A stretch of 49,778 nucleotides of DNA. Source: JBAXAM01 sp964213355. Lineage in GTDB: Bacteria > Pseudomonadota > Gammaproteobacteria > UBA9339. Positions 23,638-32,841 of this stretch are shown one piece after another (position 1 is the first letter of the stretch; every line of letters begins with the position of its first letter). The position numbers were made by a program, and so were the translations under genes. Where the stretch lies: assembly GCA_964213355.1 (NCBI GenBank), contig CAXOVY010000005.1, positions 1-49,778 on the forward strand, in the 5' to 3' direction. Below the pieces are notes generated by a model. The model saw only the letters and a list, made by a program, of their open reading frames with translations. It searched no databases and was not told where the DNA came from.

Positions 23638-26600
23638 ATGTGGATTGTTAGGATTGCACTAGAAAGACCTTACACTTTTATAGTATTGGCTATCCTATTG
23701 TTTATTTTGGGACCGCTGGCAATTCTGCGTACGCCAACAGACATATTACCCAATATTGATATTCCAGTCGTAAGTGTCGTGTGGAGTTACACTGGCATGC
23801 CACCAGATGAGATGAGCATGCGTATTACATCAAACTTTGAGCGTGCAGTTTCTACTACGGTAAATGACATCGAACACATCGAATCTCAATCCCTGACGGG
23901 TATTTCGATTACGAAACTGTTCTTTCATCCCAATGTTGATATTAGCTTTTCACTTTCGCAGGTGACTGCCATTGCACAAACAATGCTCAAACTCATGCCT
24001 TCTGGCATAACGCCTCCGCTGATTCTTGTCTATAGTGCATCTTCTGTTCCGGTTATTCAACTTGCGCTTTCCAGTACTAAATTATCTGAGCAGGATCTTA
24101 ATGATTATGGTAATAACTTTATTCGTACGCAGCTTGCAACAGTGCAGGGTTCTGCAATGCCTTATCCTTATGGTGGAAAACTTAGGCAGATTCAGGTAGA
24201 TCTTAATCAGCAGGCTATGCAAACTTACGGAGTTTCACCACAGGAAGTAAACAAGGCCCTTGGAAATCAAAACTTGATATTGCCAGCTGGTACGGAAAAA
24301 ATAGGCTTGTACGAGTATGCTGTTAAGCTCAATGCTAGTACCCAGACAGCTGATGCTCTTAATGATCTTCCTGTAAAAACCGTGAACAACTCAACAGTGT
24401 ATATGCGTGATGTGTCGCACATACGTGATGGTTTTTCGCCACAAACAAATATTGTTCACATAGATGGTATGCGTGCCGTGCTTCTGCATGTTATGAAAAC
24501 AGGAAACTCTTCCACGCTTAATATCATTAGCAGCGTGAAAAAACTGATTAATACGATGAGAGACAGTCTGCCAGAAAATCTCACTCTGAACATGATAGGC
24601 GATCAGTCGGTGTTTGTGAAGTCTGCTATTAACGGTGTTGTTAGCGAAGGGGTAATAGCTGCCATACTAACCGGACTTATGATTTTACTTTTTCTTGGTA
24701 GCTTGCATTCAACGATGATTATTGCTATTTCAATTCCACTGAGTGTGCTTGCTTCCATTATTATTTTGTCTCTTTTAGGTCAAACAATTAATATTATGAC
24801 GCTTGGTGGATTGGCGCTTGCCGTGGGGATTCTCGTAGACGATGCCACAGTTACTGTTGAAAATATAAACTCACATCTTAGATTGGGTAAGGATACAAAA
24901 ACAGCTGTTTTGGACGGTGCAAACCAAATAGCCGTTCCAGCGTTTGTATCCACATTATGCATATGTATAGTATTTGCGCCAATGTTCTTTTTAAGTGGTG
25001 TCGCAAAATTCCTATTTATACCGCTAGCTGAAGCTGTAGTATTTGCTATCTTAGCCTCGTATTTTCTTTCACGTACGCTTGTGCCTACGCTGGCAAAATA
25101 TTGGCTAAAGAAGTATTCTCCTCATGAAGAACCACCACGGCAATCACTTTTATATCCGCTGGTATGTTTTCAACAATCTTTTGAAAATGGGTTTGAGCAT
25201 TTCCGTGAGCATTATCACCGATTGCTCGAAAAGATATTGCACAATAAAAAAGCTTTTTTCGGCATATTTTTTTCTTTTTTGATTGCATCAATCCTTTTGC
25301 TTGGGCCTTGGCTTGGGTCGGATTTTTTTCCTTATGTGGATGGTGGGCAGATCAAACTGCACCTGCGTGCTCATTCTGGGCTTCGGGTAGAAGAAACTGC
25401 AAAACTTTGTGATGAGGTAGATGCTATTATTCGGCGCACTATTCCAGCAAATGAATTGGAAAGCGTAGTAGACAACATTGGTATGCCTGTAAGTGGTATC
25501 AACCTTTCTTATAGCACTTCCTCTCCAATTGGGCCATCAGATGCGGATATTTTAGTCTCGCTTAAGGAAAATCATAAACCTACCGCCGATTATGTTCGTG
25601 TTCTTCGTAGGGAACTGAATAAAAGTATGCCCAGTGTAATATTTGCCTTTTTGCCCGCAGATATTGTTGGTCAAATTCTAAACTTTGGTTTACCTGTGCC
25701 AATTGATGTTCAGGTAATGGGATTTAGGGCTGATGCTAATCGTGTTTTTGCCAATGCGTTATTTGAACGTATCCGTCGTGTGCCAGGTTTGGTAGATGTA
25801 CATATACAGCAGGCATTCGATTATCCATTACTGCAAGTCAATGTAGATCGTAGCCGCTCTAATCAGTTGGGATTTACGCAGAGCGATGTGGCTACAAATA
25901 TGCTGATATCACTTTCCGGTAGTTTTCAAATCTCTCCTGCCTTTTGGCTTGATCCTAAAAATGGTGTTTCTTATAATGTTGCTGCGCAAACACCACAGTC
26001 TGCAATGACATCATTGGAGGATTTGCGCAATATTCTAATTACAGGGACCCGAGTGGGCACACCGCCTTCCATACTTGGAGCGTTAGCTGATATTAATCGT
26101 GGAGTTACTTCAGCGGTGGAATCGCATTATAACATTCAGCCCACCATTGATATATATGCCTCGGTACAGGATCGTGATCTTGGCTCTGTGTCGCGAGATA
26201 TTCATAAGATTATTTCTTCTATGTCTAAGGATGTACCAAAAGGTTCAACTGTTGTGGCGCGAGGTCAGATGCAAACACGAGAGGATTCTTTTGCTGCTCT
26301 ATACTTTGGTTTGATATTTTCTATCTTATTGGTATATTTGCTGATTGTAGTCAATTTTCAATCTTGGTCGGATCCTTTTGTCATCATCCTCGCATTGCCG
26401 GCCGCAATCGCTGGGATTGTTTGGATGCTATTTTTAACTGGTACAAGACTGTCTGTACCTGCGCTTATGGGGGCTATCATGTGTATGGGGGTTGCTACCG
26501 CTAATAGTGTTCTCGTCATCAGTTTTGCGCGCGAACGTATACTTGCAGGGATTGATCCGTTTTCCGCAGCGCTTGAAGCTGGATATGCGCGCTTGCGTCC

Positions 26601-26817
26601 GGTGCTTATGACTGCACTTGCGATGATTATTGGCATGATACCTATGGCGCTTGGTTTGGGTGATGGTGGTGAACAGAATGCACCTCTTGGCCGAGCAGTT
26701 ATTGGTGGATTATTATTTGCTACTATGGCAACTTTATTCTTCGTGCCGGCGGCTTTCAGTACCATTCATGCTAAACAGCAGCAGAAACGGTTGGGAGATC
26801 AAACCAGTGCAGCATAA
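23638..26817 (+). CDS. RND-family efflux permease (AcrB-type inner-membrane pump)
   Basis: A 1059-residue proton-driven exporter of the hydrophobe/amphiphile (HAE1) type. It has an N-terminal membrane span, two large periplasmic loops, and membrane segments at ~335-500 and ~860-1040. The proton-relay acidic pair is present in TM4 (D401-D402 in GILVDDATVTVEN). The start of the second half (ILLLGPWLGSDFFPYVDGGQI) is typical. It is followed by the membrane-fusion and outer-membrane genes, so the pump is complete. Drug or bile export is a likely role; the substrate is unknown. The permease comes first in the operon, unlike the usual MFP-first order. Confidence 0.95.
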   Translation: MWIVRIALERPYTFIVLAILLFILGPLAILRTPTDILPNIDIPVVSVVWSYTGMPPDEMSMRITSNFERAVSTTVNDIEHIESQSLTGISITKLFFHPNVDISFSLSQVTAIAQTMLKLMPSGITPPLILVYSASSVPVIQLALSSTKLSEQDLNDYGNNFIRTQLATVQGSAMPYPYGGKLRQIQVDLNQQAMQTYGVSPQEVNKALGNQNLILPAGTEKIGLYEYAVKLNASTQTADALNDLPVKTVNNSTVYMRDVSHIRDGFSPQTNIVHIDGMRAVLLHVMKTGNSSTLNIISSVKKLINTMRDSLPENLTLNMIGDQSVFVKSAINGVVSEGVIAAILTGLMILLFLGSLHSTMIIAISIPLSVLASIIILSLLGQTINIMTLGGLALAVGILVDDATVTVENINSHLRLGKDTKTAVLDGANQIAVPAFVSTLCICIVFAPMFFLSGVAKFLFIPLAEAVVFAILASYFLSRTLVPTLAKYWLKKYSPHEEPPRQSLLYPLVCFQQSFENGFEHFREHYHRLLEKILHNKKAFFGIFFSFLIASILLLGPWLGSDFFPYVDGGQIKLHLRAHSGLRVEETAKLCDEVDAIIRRTIPANELESVVDNIGMPVSGINLSYSTSSPIGPSDADILVSLKENHKPTADYVRVLRRELNKSMPSVIFAFLPADIVGQILNFGLPVPIDVQVMGFRADANRVFANALFERIRRVPGLVDVHIQQAFDYPLLQVNVDRSRSNQLGFTQSDVATNMLISLSGSFQISPAFWLDPKNGVSYNVAAQTPQSAMTSLEDLRNILITGTRVGTPPSILGALADINRGVTSAVESHYNIQPTIDIYASVQDRDLGSVSRDIHKIISSMSKDVPKGSTVVARGQMQTREDSFAALYFGLIFSILLVYLLIVVNFQSWSDPFVIILALPAAIAGIVWMLFLTGTRLSVPALMGAIMCMGVATANSVLVISFARERILAGIDPFSAALEAGYARLRPVLMTALAMIIGMIPMALGLGDGGEQNAPLGRAVIGGLLFATMATLFFVPAAFSTIHAKQQQKRLGDQTSAA

Positions 26818-27913
26818 CGGCCGTAAAATTATTATTATTTTAATCATCGTGCTATTGGCTCTTCTGATGGTAAGTGTCTCACGGTTGCGTTCGATGTTGA
26901 CTTTGCGTCATGAAGCGAAAAATAATACTACTGTTTTGATGTCGGTAATTACCCCCAAAAAATCAGATAGCGAAGAAGACTTGGTGCTACCAGGTAATGT
27001 GGAAGCGTGGCACCAAGCGGTGATTTATGCCCGCACCAATGGGTACGTTAAAAACTGGTTTACACCGATAGGAACCCGTGTGCGTCAAGGAGATGTGCTC
27101 GCAGAAATTGAAACTCCTGAAATAGATGCACAGCTGCGTCAGGCAGAAGCAGATTTGAAAACGGCAGAGGCCAACTATGATCTTGCTAAAATTACCGCTA
27201 AACGCTGGAAAAATCTGCGCAAAACCGATTCCGTGTCCAAACAAGAAGCCGATGAAAAAATAGCGGATGCTAAAGCAAAAGAAGCAGCACTTGCTTCTGC
27301 AAAAGCTAATCGTGATCATTTGTACGAACTTTCTATATTTAAGACCGTGAGAGCACCGTTTGACGGCATAATTTATGCGCGATCAATAGATGTAGGTATG
27401 TTGGTAAATGCAGGTAACAATCCAGGGCAGCCATTGTTTCGTATTGTGCAAGCGGATGTTTTGCGTGTTTATGTCAAAGTGCCACAAAATAATTCTGCGC
27501 GTATTGTAAGTGGTGTTCGTGCGGAAGTGCATTTTGTTGAGCATCCTGGTGAGGTGTATAAAGCCAACTTATATGGCATGGCAAAAAACCTAGACCAATT
27601 GACCCGTACCATGTTGACGGAATTTCATATAAGTAATACAGATGGAAAACTTTTTGCTGGAGGCTATGCTGAAGTGCATATTAAATTACCGTCTGCCTTG
27701 CGTCTGCGTTTGCCAGTTAATGCGCTTATTTTTCGTGCTGCCGGATTGCAAGTTGCTACAGTAGTAGCAGGAAAGGTTGTTCTCAAAAATATCGCAATGG
27801 GAAGAGATTTTGGTAATGAAGTGGAAATAAAATATGGTCTTTCACCTAATGATGTCGTCATTGTAAATCCTCCTGATTCATTGAAAGATGGGCAGCAAGT
27901 AAGCGTGAATTAA
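26807..27913 (+). CDS. RND efflux periplasmic adaptor (membrane fusion protein)
   Basis: The GTG at 26807 is the likely start: GGGAG lies about 9 bases upstream, and the longer frame would run back through the permease gene. The product is 368 residues and the gene overlaps the permease stop by 11 bases. It has an N-terminal membrane anchor (GRKIIIILIIVLLALLMVSV), a lipoyl-like half motif (YARTNGYVKNWFTPIGTRV and VRAPFDGIIYARSIDVG), a coiled-coil hairpin around residues ~115-175, and a beta-barrel/membrane-proximal part. It bridges the pump and the outer-membrane channel. Confidence 0.92.
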   Translation: MQHNGRKIIIILIIVLLALLMVSVSRLRSMLTLRHEAKNNTTVLMSVITPKKSDSEEDLVLPGNVEAWHQAVIYARTNGYVKNWFTPIGTRVRQGDVLAEIETPEIDAQLRQAEADLKTAEANYDLAKITAKRWKNLRKTDSVSKQEADEKIADAKAKEAALASAKANRDHLYELSIFKTVRAPFDGIIYARSIDVGMLVNAGNNPGQPLFRIVQADVLRVYVKVPQNNSARIVSGVRAEVHFVEHPGEVYKANLYGMAKNLDQLTRTMLTEFHISNTDGKLFAGGYAEVHIKLPSALRLRLPVNALIFRAAGLQVATVVAGKVVLKNIAMGRDFGNEVEIKYGLSPNDVVIVNPPDSLKDGQQVSVN

Positions 27914-27916
27914 ATT

Positions 27917-29332
27917 ATGAATAGATATATTTTATCTTTTGGATTGGTTTTATGTATAGCGCTTACTTCCTCTTGTTCGCTTGCGCCTGTATCTAAACGG
28001 CCAAAAGTTGATATACCACAAACGTATAAGGAAAATAACGGAAAGTGGTTGCGTGCTGATACAAAAATAGCAAATAATCTACGTGGCGCATGGTGGGAAA
28101 TATATAAGGATAAAGACCTAAATATATTAGAAGCAAAGATCGCAGTTTCAAACAATAATTTGAAAGCAGCTGTTGCTCGCTATTATGAATCTAGCGCACT
28201 TGCCGACCAGGCTCGTGCCCAATATTTTCCAATGGTTACTCTTGGTGCTGGAGCGCAGCGTGCAGGTATTTCGAAGACGACATCAATTTTGATTTCCCCA
28301 TCATCTTATAATGATTTTCTTTTAGGTGGCTATTTGTCCTATGAGATTGATATATGGGGAAAAGTGCGCAATATGGTAAAATCTGCTACTGCACAGGCGA
28401 AAGCTAGTGCAGCAGATTTGGCGTTTATGGATGTGAGTTTACATGCGGAACTTGCCATGAATTATTTCGCATTGCGTGGAGATGATGCTTCGCAGATTGT
28501 GTTAGACAAAATTGTAAACATCCTCGAAAAGGAATTGCGACTTATCAAAGCTAGGCACGTAGGAGGTATAGTAGCGGAAGCGGATGTTGAACAAGCAAAA
28601 GTACAATTACAAAATGCTAAAACGCAGGCTGCTGATATGCATATCAAACGTGCTCAACTTGAGCATGCCATTGCTGTGCTTGTTGGCGAAGTGCCTTCGG
28701 GTTTTAGTATTGAAGCTAAAAAAACGCGGGCCGATATTCCCACGCCAGAGGTTCCAGCTATTTCATCGACCTTGCTTGAGAAGCGGCCAGATATTGCAGC
28801 GTCCTGTTTGCGGGTGGAAGCTGCTAATGCCAATATTGGGGTAGCGAGAGCTGCCTATTTTCCTGATTTCACATTTAACACTTCTATGGGTGTTGAAACC
28901 AGTTTACTAAAAAAACTAATATTTGCTCCAAGCCTTATTTGGTCATTTGGACCCTTAGCATCGGCGCCTTTATTTGAGGGCGGAAGAATTAGAGCACTAA
29001 ATAAACAAGCGCGCGCAGCATATGATGAAGCAGTTGCCAATTATCGCCAAACTGTTCTCACGGCTTTTCAGGAAGTGGAAGATGGTTTAGTTGCGACTCG
29101 TCAACTTGAGCGGGAAGACATGATTCAGAGGGCGGCATTAAGAGCAGCACGACGTGTGCTTGCTCAAGCCATATATCGTTATGATGGAGGTATTGCGACT
29201 CCAATTGAAGTAATTACCGCACAAAATGCAGAACTACAGTCTGAGATGGCATCAATCAATATTACCACAAGTCGCTTAGCTACAAGTGCATTGCTTGTTA
29301 AGGCGCTTGGAGGTGGTTGGCATGCAGATTGA
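27917..29332 (+). CDS. RND efflux outer-membrane channel lipoprotein (NodT/OprM type)
   Basis: A 471-residue outer-membrane factor with a lipoprotein signal (VLCIALTSSC, likely Cys at 20). Two TolC-like halves are present: WWEIYKDKDLNILEAKIA followed by a GSYLSYEIDIWGKV-like stretch, then the second helical half with LLEKRPDIAASCLRVEAANANIGVARAAYFPD and TAFQEVEDGLVATRQL. It starts 3 bases after the adaptor stop. It forms the trimeric exit duct of the pump. Its 3' end lies 10 bases from the terminator of the convergent 4.5S RNA. Confidence 0.93.
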   Translation: MNRYILSFGLVLCIALTSSCSLAPVSKRPKVDIPQTYKENNGKWLRADTKIANNLRGAWWEIYKDKDLNILEAKIAVSNNNLKAAVARYYESSALADQARAQYFPMVTLGAGAQRAGISKTTSILISPSSYNDFLLGGYLSYEIDIWGKVRNMVKSATAQAKASAADLAFMDVSLHAELAMNYFALRGDDASQIVLDKIVNILEKELRLIKARHVGGIVAEADVEQAKVQLQNAKTQAADMHIKRAQLEHAIAVLVGEVPSGFSIEAKKTRADIPTPEVPAISSTLLEKRPDIAASCLRVEAANANIGVARAAYFPDFTFNTSMGVETSLLKKLIFAPSLIWSFGPLASAPLFEGGRIRALNKQARAAYDEAVANYRQTVLTAFQEVEDGLVATRQLEREDMIQRAALRAARRVLAQAIYRYDGGIATPIEVITAQNAELQSEMASINITTSRLATSALLVKALGGGWHAD

Positions 29333-29333
29333 C

Positions 29334-29347
29334 GCAAAAAAGCCCCC
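29334..29347 (-). terminator. 3' end and T-run of the 4.5S RNA gene
   Basis: On the minus strand the GGGGGC that closes the 4.5S RNA stem is followed by TTTTTTGCG (29334-29341), giving an intrinsic terminator. It lies just past the outer-membrane factor stop. Confidence 0.7.
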
Positions 29348-29450
29348 TGTTAGTTTGCTCCGCACCCGAATCTTTTGTTACCGTTGCTTCCTTCCGGATC
29401 TGGCGGGGTTGGCAAAATATCGCTGCAAAAGAACCAACAAGAGGCGGGGG
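29343..29450 (-). ncRNA. ffs: 4.5S RNA of the signal recognition particle
   Basis: The minus strand carries the conserved Ffh-binding hairpin AGATCCGGAAGGAAGCA with the GGAA tetraloop. The surrounding sequence pairs in the E. coli layout, and the CCCCC/GGGGG ends close the rod. The length is about 108 nt, normal for the small gammaproteobacterial form. It works with Ffh to target inner-membrane proteins. A possible promoter (TTGCTG, 17 bases, TAGAAT; 29453-29481) lies just upstream, but its spacing to the RNA 5' end is a little tight. Confidence 0.95.
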
Positions 29451-29495
29451 TGATTCTAACCAAGTTTGCCTAAAGCAGCAAATTTTTTCTTCGCA

Positions 29496-30896
29496 TTAGA
29501 TACATACTTCTAATGCACCCGCTTCTAATTTAGCCATTAATTTTAAAGCCAATTGTTGTTGCGCATCCGGTAAGACAGCGAGCTCTTTTGCTATTAATTT
29601 TTCTCCAACATCTCGGGTAGCTGGTGAAGCATAGTGTAATAGATATTCCTTAAAAGTCGCAATAGCATTAGGAGTGCACATATTTTTAATTTTTCCCGTC
29701 TTAGCCAGTTCCATAAAACTCTCACCCGTGCGTCCTAAGCGATAACATGCAGTACAGAAACTTGGCATGAAGCCTAGAGAAACAATATCCCTAACCACTT
29801 CATCTAAATTGCGACAGTCACCCACAGAAAATTGACTTGCATTAAATTTATCTTTATTTTCGCTATAGCCACCTGGACTAGTGCGACTTCCTGCCGAGAT
29901 TTGGGAAACACCTAGTTCAAAACATTGACGACGCATGGCGACTGATTCGCGCGTAGATAAAATTATGCCAGTATATGGAACAGCTAAACGCAATATGGCA
30001 ATGATCTTGCAAAAATCTTGGTCTGATACTAGGTGGGGAGGAGAGCCAGCTACATCTGATCCGCTTGCTGGTTCTAATCTGGGTACGCTAATCGTATGCG
30101 GACCGATACCAAATTTTTGATTAAGATGTGCGATGTGTTGCAATAAAGCTAAAATTTCAAAGTGCCAATCAGCTAAACCAAAAAGGGCGCCAATACCAAC
30201 ATCGTCAATGCCAGCAGTCATGGCTCTGTCCATTGCAGTTATGTGCCAATCGTAATCCGCTTTTTTGCCAGCAGTATGCATCACATGGTAGGTATCGCGA
30301 TGATAGGTTTCTTGAAAGAGTTGATAAGTTCCAATGTTTGCAGCTTTTAATCTACGAAAATCTTCTACCGTATAAGGGGCAATATTGGTATTAACGCGGC
30401 AAATTCTTCCTGCTCCACTTTTAGTAGCATAAATAGTAGCAATCGAATCTAAAACATACTGAAAACTATCCTGGCTATGAGTTTCTCCGGTAAGTAGTAG
30501 AATCCTTTTTTGTCCCTGGTCAATCAGGAGTTTGGTTTCTTCGGCAATCTCGGCCTGACTTAAGGTGCGGCGCTTAAGTTCTTTATTGCCGGTGCGAAAT
30601 GCGCAATATAAGCAATTATTTGTGCATGTATTAGAGGCATATAATGGTGCAAAAATTACCAAGCGATTACCGTAAATAGCTTCTTTTACTTTTTTTGCGG
30701 TGTGAAAAAGCTCTGCTAATAATTCTTTATTATCTATGGCAATGAGCGCGGCAACATCTTCAGCGGATAACCCTTCTAACTCTAAAGCTTTGTTCAGGAT
30801 TTCCCGTGTTAAAGTAGGATCAGGTTGTTGGTGTTTCTCTAATGTACTAAAGATTTTCTGTTCGTTAATAATTGTATTAGCAGTGTTGTTAGACAT
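29496..30896 (-). CDS. hydG: HydG-type radical SAM tyrosine lyase
   Basis: The ATG at 30896 gives 466 residues; a TTG at 30908 is less likely. The radical SAM cluster motif is CTNNCLYC (C91, C95, C98). The C-terminal extension carries CTAC and, exactly 22 residues later, a third Cys (C381, C384, C407): the CX2CX22C motif that separates HydG from the thiamine enzyme ThiH, which is ~370 residues and lacks it. HydG cleaves tyrosine and makes CO, cyanide and an Fe(CO)2CN synthon for the [FeFe]-hydrogenase H-cluster. No hydE, hydF or hydrogenase gene is in the window. The thiamine-precursor genes ~2 kb away leave open a ThiH-like use, but this is speculation. Confidence 0.88.
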   Translation of the reverse strand: MSNNTANTIINEQKIFSTLEKHQQPDPTLTREILNKALELEGLSAEDVAALIAIDNKELLAELFHTAKKVKEAIYGNRLVIFAPLYASNTCTNNCLYCAFRTGNKELKRRTLSQAEIAEETKLLIDQGQKRILLLTGETHSQDSFQYVLDSIATIYATKSGAGRICRVNTNIAPYTVEDFRRLKAANIGTYQLFQETYHRDTYHVMHTAGKKADYDWHITAMDRAMTAGIDDVGIGALFGLADWHFEILALLQHIAHLNQKFGIGPHTISVPRLEPASGSDVAGSPPHLVSDQDFCKIIAILRLAVPYTGIILSTRESVAMRRQCFELGVSQISAGSRTSPGGYSENKDKFNASQFSVGDCRNLDEVVRDIVSLGFMPSFCTACYRLGRTGESFMELAKTGKIKNMCTPNAIATFKEYLLHYASPATRDVGEKLIAKELAVLPDAQQQLALKLMAKLEAGALEVCI

Positions 30897-31056
30897 AAAT
30901 AAAATCAACCTTATTAAATATTGGAATATGCTGGTTGATAAGTTACCGCAATATCTGCCTTGTTAGCAAGAATTAAATATGCTGCTCGCGGTTTATTGTG
31001 GGGGCAACGCGATGGGTAGGGGCGTGCAAAAATTTTGACTTTAATATTCATGCTTG

Positions 31057-31084
31057 TTGAGTTTTGACCGATAATAGGTACAAT
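31057..31084 (+). promoter_or_regulatory. Possible sigma-70 promoter of the third Ig-like gene
   Basis: TTGAGT (31057-31062), a 16-base spacer and TACAAT (31079-31084). This would leave a leader of about 95 bases before the ATG at 31185. The remainder of the 288-base gap between hydG and this gene shows nothing else I can name. Confidence 0.35.
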
Positions 31085-31184
31085 TCGTCGTCTTTGCTGT
31101 TTTAGGCACTATGATTTATAAAAAAGCAGTAGCTATTCAAAAAGCAAACTAGATTTTTTAAACAAACAAAAATTGAGGAAATTT

Positions 31185-32744
31185 ATGATTAAAAAAAATA
31201 AAAAATACAGCAATAGTTTTATAGCATTGTTATTTTTTACATTGATTATTATTGTTACTAATAATAGCTATGCAGACTTTATAAAGATTGCCAAAATCGT
31301 GTCAGTTTCTAAAATTGATAACGGAACAAATATCAGCATTACCGATCTATATAACGGTAATATTTTTATATCTTATCCAGTATATACTAAAGATACAGAC
31401 TATATACATGATACACATATAACATGGTTATATGTAACCGATGCTACAGGTGAGCAGTACAAAGGAGCAATTATTCCAGGAAGTGAGTATTGCACCAACC
31501 AAAAAAACCACTATCTCTGTAATGCAATAAGTAGCTTCAATAGTACAAGACAAAATACTTTTGAAGAGCTTACTTTTCAGGCATCAGACTATGATTATAA
31601 TGTGATTACAATGAAAAGCAAAGTTCCCGATTTTACAGTTTATTTAGCCGGTGATTCTACTTTAAAACTACAAAATAATTCTAGAACAAGAATAGAAATA
31701 AAAGAAATAATACCTGGACGATATATAACAGTTGCTAGCTCAGCAAATGATCTGATAATTCCTGTTGATGGTATTGTTACAGTTGATGTTTCTGTTCCTA
31801 ATCAACCGCCTATTGTAGGTAGGTTTATCGATGAAATTATAATCAACTATACGATTGATGGTAAAGAACTGAGCAGCGAAGTTACTGTAGAATGTTATCG
31901 GAATACAGAATGCGATGCGGCAGTAGACGCAAAAATGCGAGAAGTCTTAAAAGACAAAACTACAGTAGGAGAAGCTGAAAAAAATAAGGAAGAAACGGTA
32001 AAAAAAGAAATAGAAAAAACGGAAAGACAGTGCAAGGAGGATAAAGAAAAAGAAATAATGCAGATTTTAGAAACAGCAAAGAATAACCAAAAAGAGGCGT
32101 TGGATCAAGCTTCAATACAAGCAGAAAAGAAGAAAAAAGAAGCATTAGATCAAGCTTCAATACAAGCAGAAGCGCACGAGAAAGGAGCACTAGATCAAGC
32201 TTCAATACAAGCAGAAGTGCACGAGAAAAAGATGTTGAACGAATCTTCAATACAATGCCAGCAAAATATGGATATGCTTTTAGAACAAGCTCAAAAAAAT
32301 ACAACGGCACTGCAGCAAAAATTAGACCAGTGTCAGGATAAAGGAGTAGAAAAACAAGCCTTGTTAGCGTTACCCACCATCAAAATCATAGACAATTTAG
32401 GTAAAGAATTAAAAGTATTAGATAAATCGTTAAGGTTAGAGACCTATGATTTGTTGTTAGATACTGTCAGAGATCTTACAACCCGTGGTGATCTTAATGA
32501 AACAGCAGTGACAAGAATGAAAAAAAATCTTGATGAAATAATGAATATATTAAAATATCAAGAGCTAAGAAAACAACTAGGGCAAACAATGATAAATAAT
32601 TCGTTATCAAAAAATGAAGAAGCCGAATTGGATGATACCTTAGTATCACTTGGCATTGAAAAAAATTATAAGCCGATATATTGGTGGAATTCTTATAATC
32701 ATACCAAATTCAATGTAACTACCACTGCTACTACTAATCAATAA
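31185..32744 (+). CDS. Exported Ig-like protein with coiled-coil repeats
   Basis: The ATG at 31185 with GAGGAA 4 bases upstream gives 519 residues; a TTG at 31173 is rejected. The signal peptide runs MIKKNKKYSN, hydrophobic core, NNSYA then DFIK. Residues ~25-245 are beta-rich and contain the motif LKLQNNSRTRIEIKEI, like those in the giant protein and in the gene at 13492. Residues ~245-400 are a charged coiled coil with four 15-residue units around LDQASIQAE. The last ~120 residues are helical. The function is unknown. It seems a shorter cousin of the 2588-residue protein: Ig-like head, helical tail. Confidence 0.78.
   Translation: MIKKNKKYSNSFIALLFFTLIIIVTNNSYADFIKIAKIVSVSKIDNGTNISITDLYNGNIFISYPVYTKDTDYIHDTHITWLYVTDATGEQYKGAIIPGSEYCTNQKNHYLCNAISSFNSTRQNTFEELTFQASDYDYNVITMKSKVPDFTVYLAGDSTLKLQNNSRTRIEIKEIIPGRYITVASSANDLIIPVDGIVTVDVSVPNQPPIVGRFIDEIIINYTIDGKELSSEVTVECYRNTECDAAVDAKMREVLKDKTTVGEAEKNKEETVKKEIEKTERQCKEDKEKEIMQILETAKNNQKEALDQASIQAEKKKKEALDQASIQAEAHEKGALDQASIQAEVHEKKMLNESSIQCQQNMDMLLEQAQKNTTALQQKLDQCQDKGVEKQALLALPTIKIIDNLGKELKVLDKSLRLETYDLLLDTVRDLTTRGDLNETAVTRMKKNLDEIMNILKYQELRKQLGQTMINNSLSKNEEAELDDTLVSLGIEKNYKPIYWWNSYNHTKFNVTTTATTNQ
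32094..32273 (+). repeat. 45-bp tandem repeat (four 15-residue coiled-coil units)
   Basis: Four in-frame units: EALDQASIQAEKKKK, EALDQASIQAEAHEK, GALDQASIQAEVHEK and a diverged KMLNESSIQCQQNMD. The DNA core of the first three (GATCAAGCTTCAATACAAGC) is identical, so the array is young. Confidence 0.9.
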
Positions 32745-32751
32745 CTTTACT

Positions 32752-32785
32752 CAGTAACCACAGACCACAAAACCTGTGGTTACTG
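32752..32785. terminator. Strong hairpin between convergent genes
   Basis: A perfect 12-bp stem, CAGTAACCACAG with CTGTGGTTACTG, around the 10-base loop ACCACAAAAC. It lies 8 bases after the coiled-coil gene and 45 bases from the end of convergent thiD. It lacks a clean T-run, so it may act as a bidirectional barrier or RNA 3'-end stabiliser. Confidence 0.55.
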
Positions 32786-32812
32786 AAACCAATATGGTTT
32801 ATAGTGATTCTT

Positions 32813-32841
32813 CGACAAAATTCCTAGGTATCAAGATTCAA
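32813..32841. repeat. 29-bp imperfect direct repeat, copy at the thiD 3' end
   Basis: Matches 33645-33673 at 25 of 29 positions by eye (shared core AAAATTCCTAG). The pair brackets thiD and overlaps the thiD and ThiY-like stop codons in different frames. Confidence 0.7.

Noticed and set aside
29496..30896. Annotation of the radical SAM protein as ThiH
   Set aside because: Length (466) and the exact CX2CX22C C-terminal motif fit HydG and not ThiH, despite the thi genes nearby.
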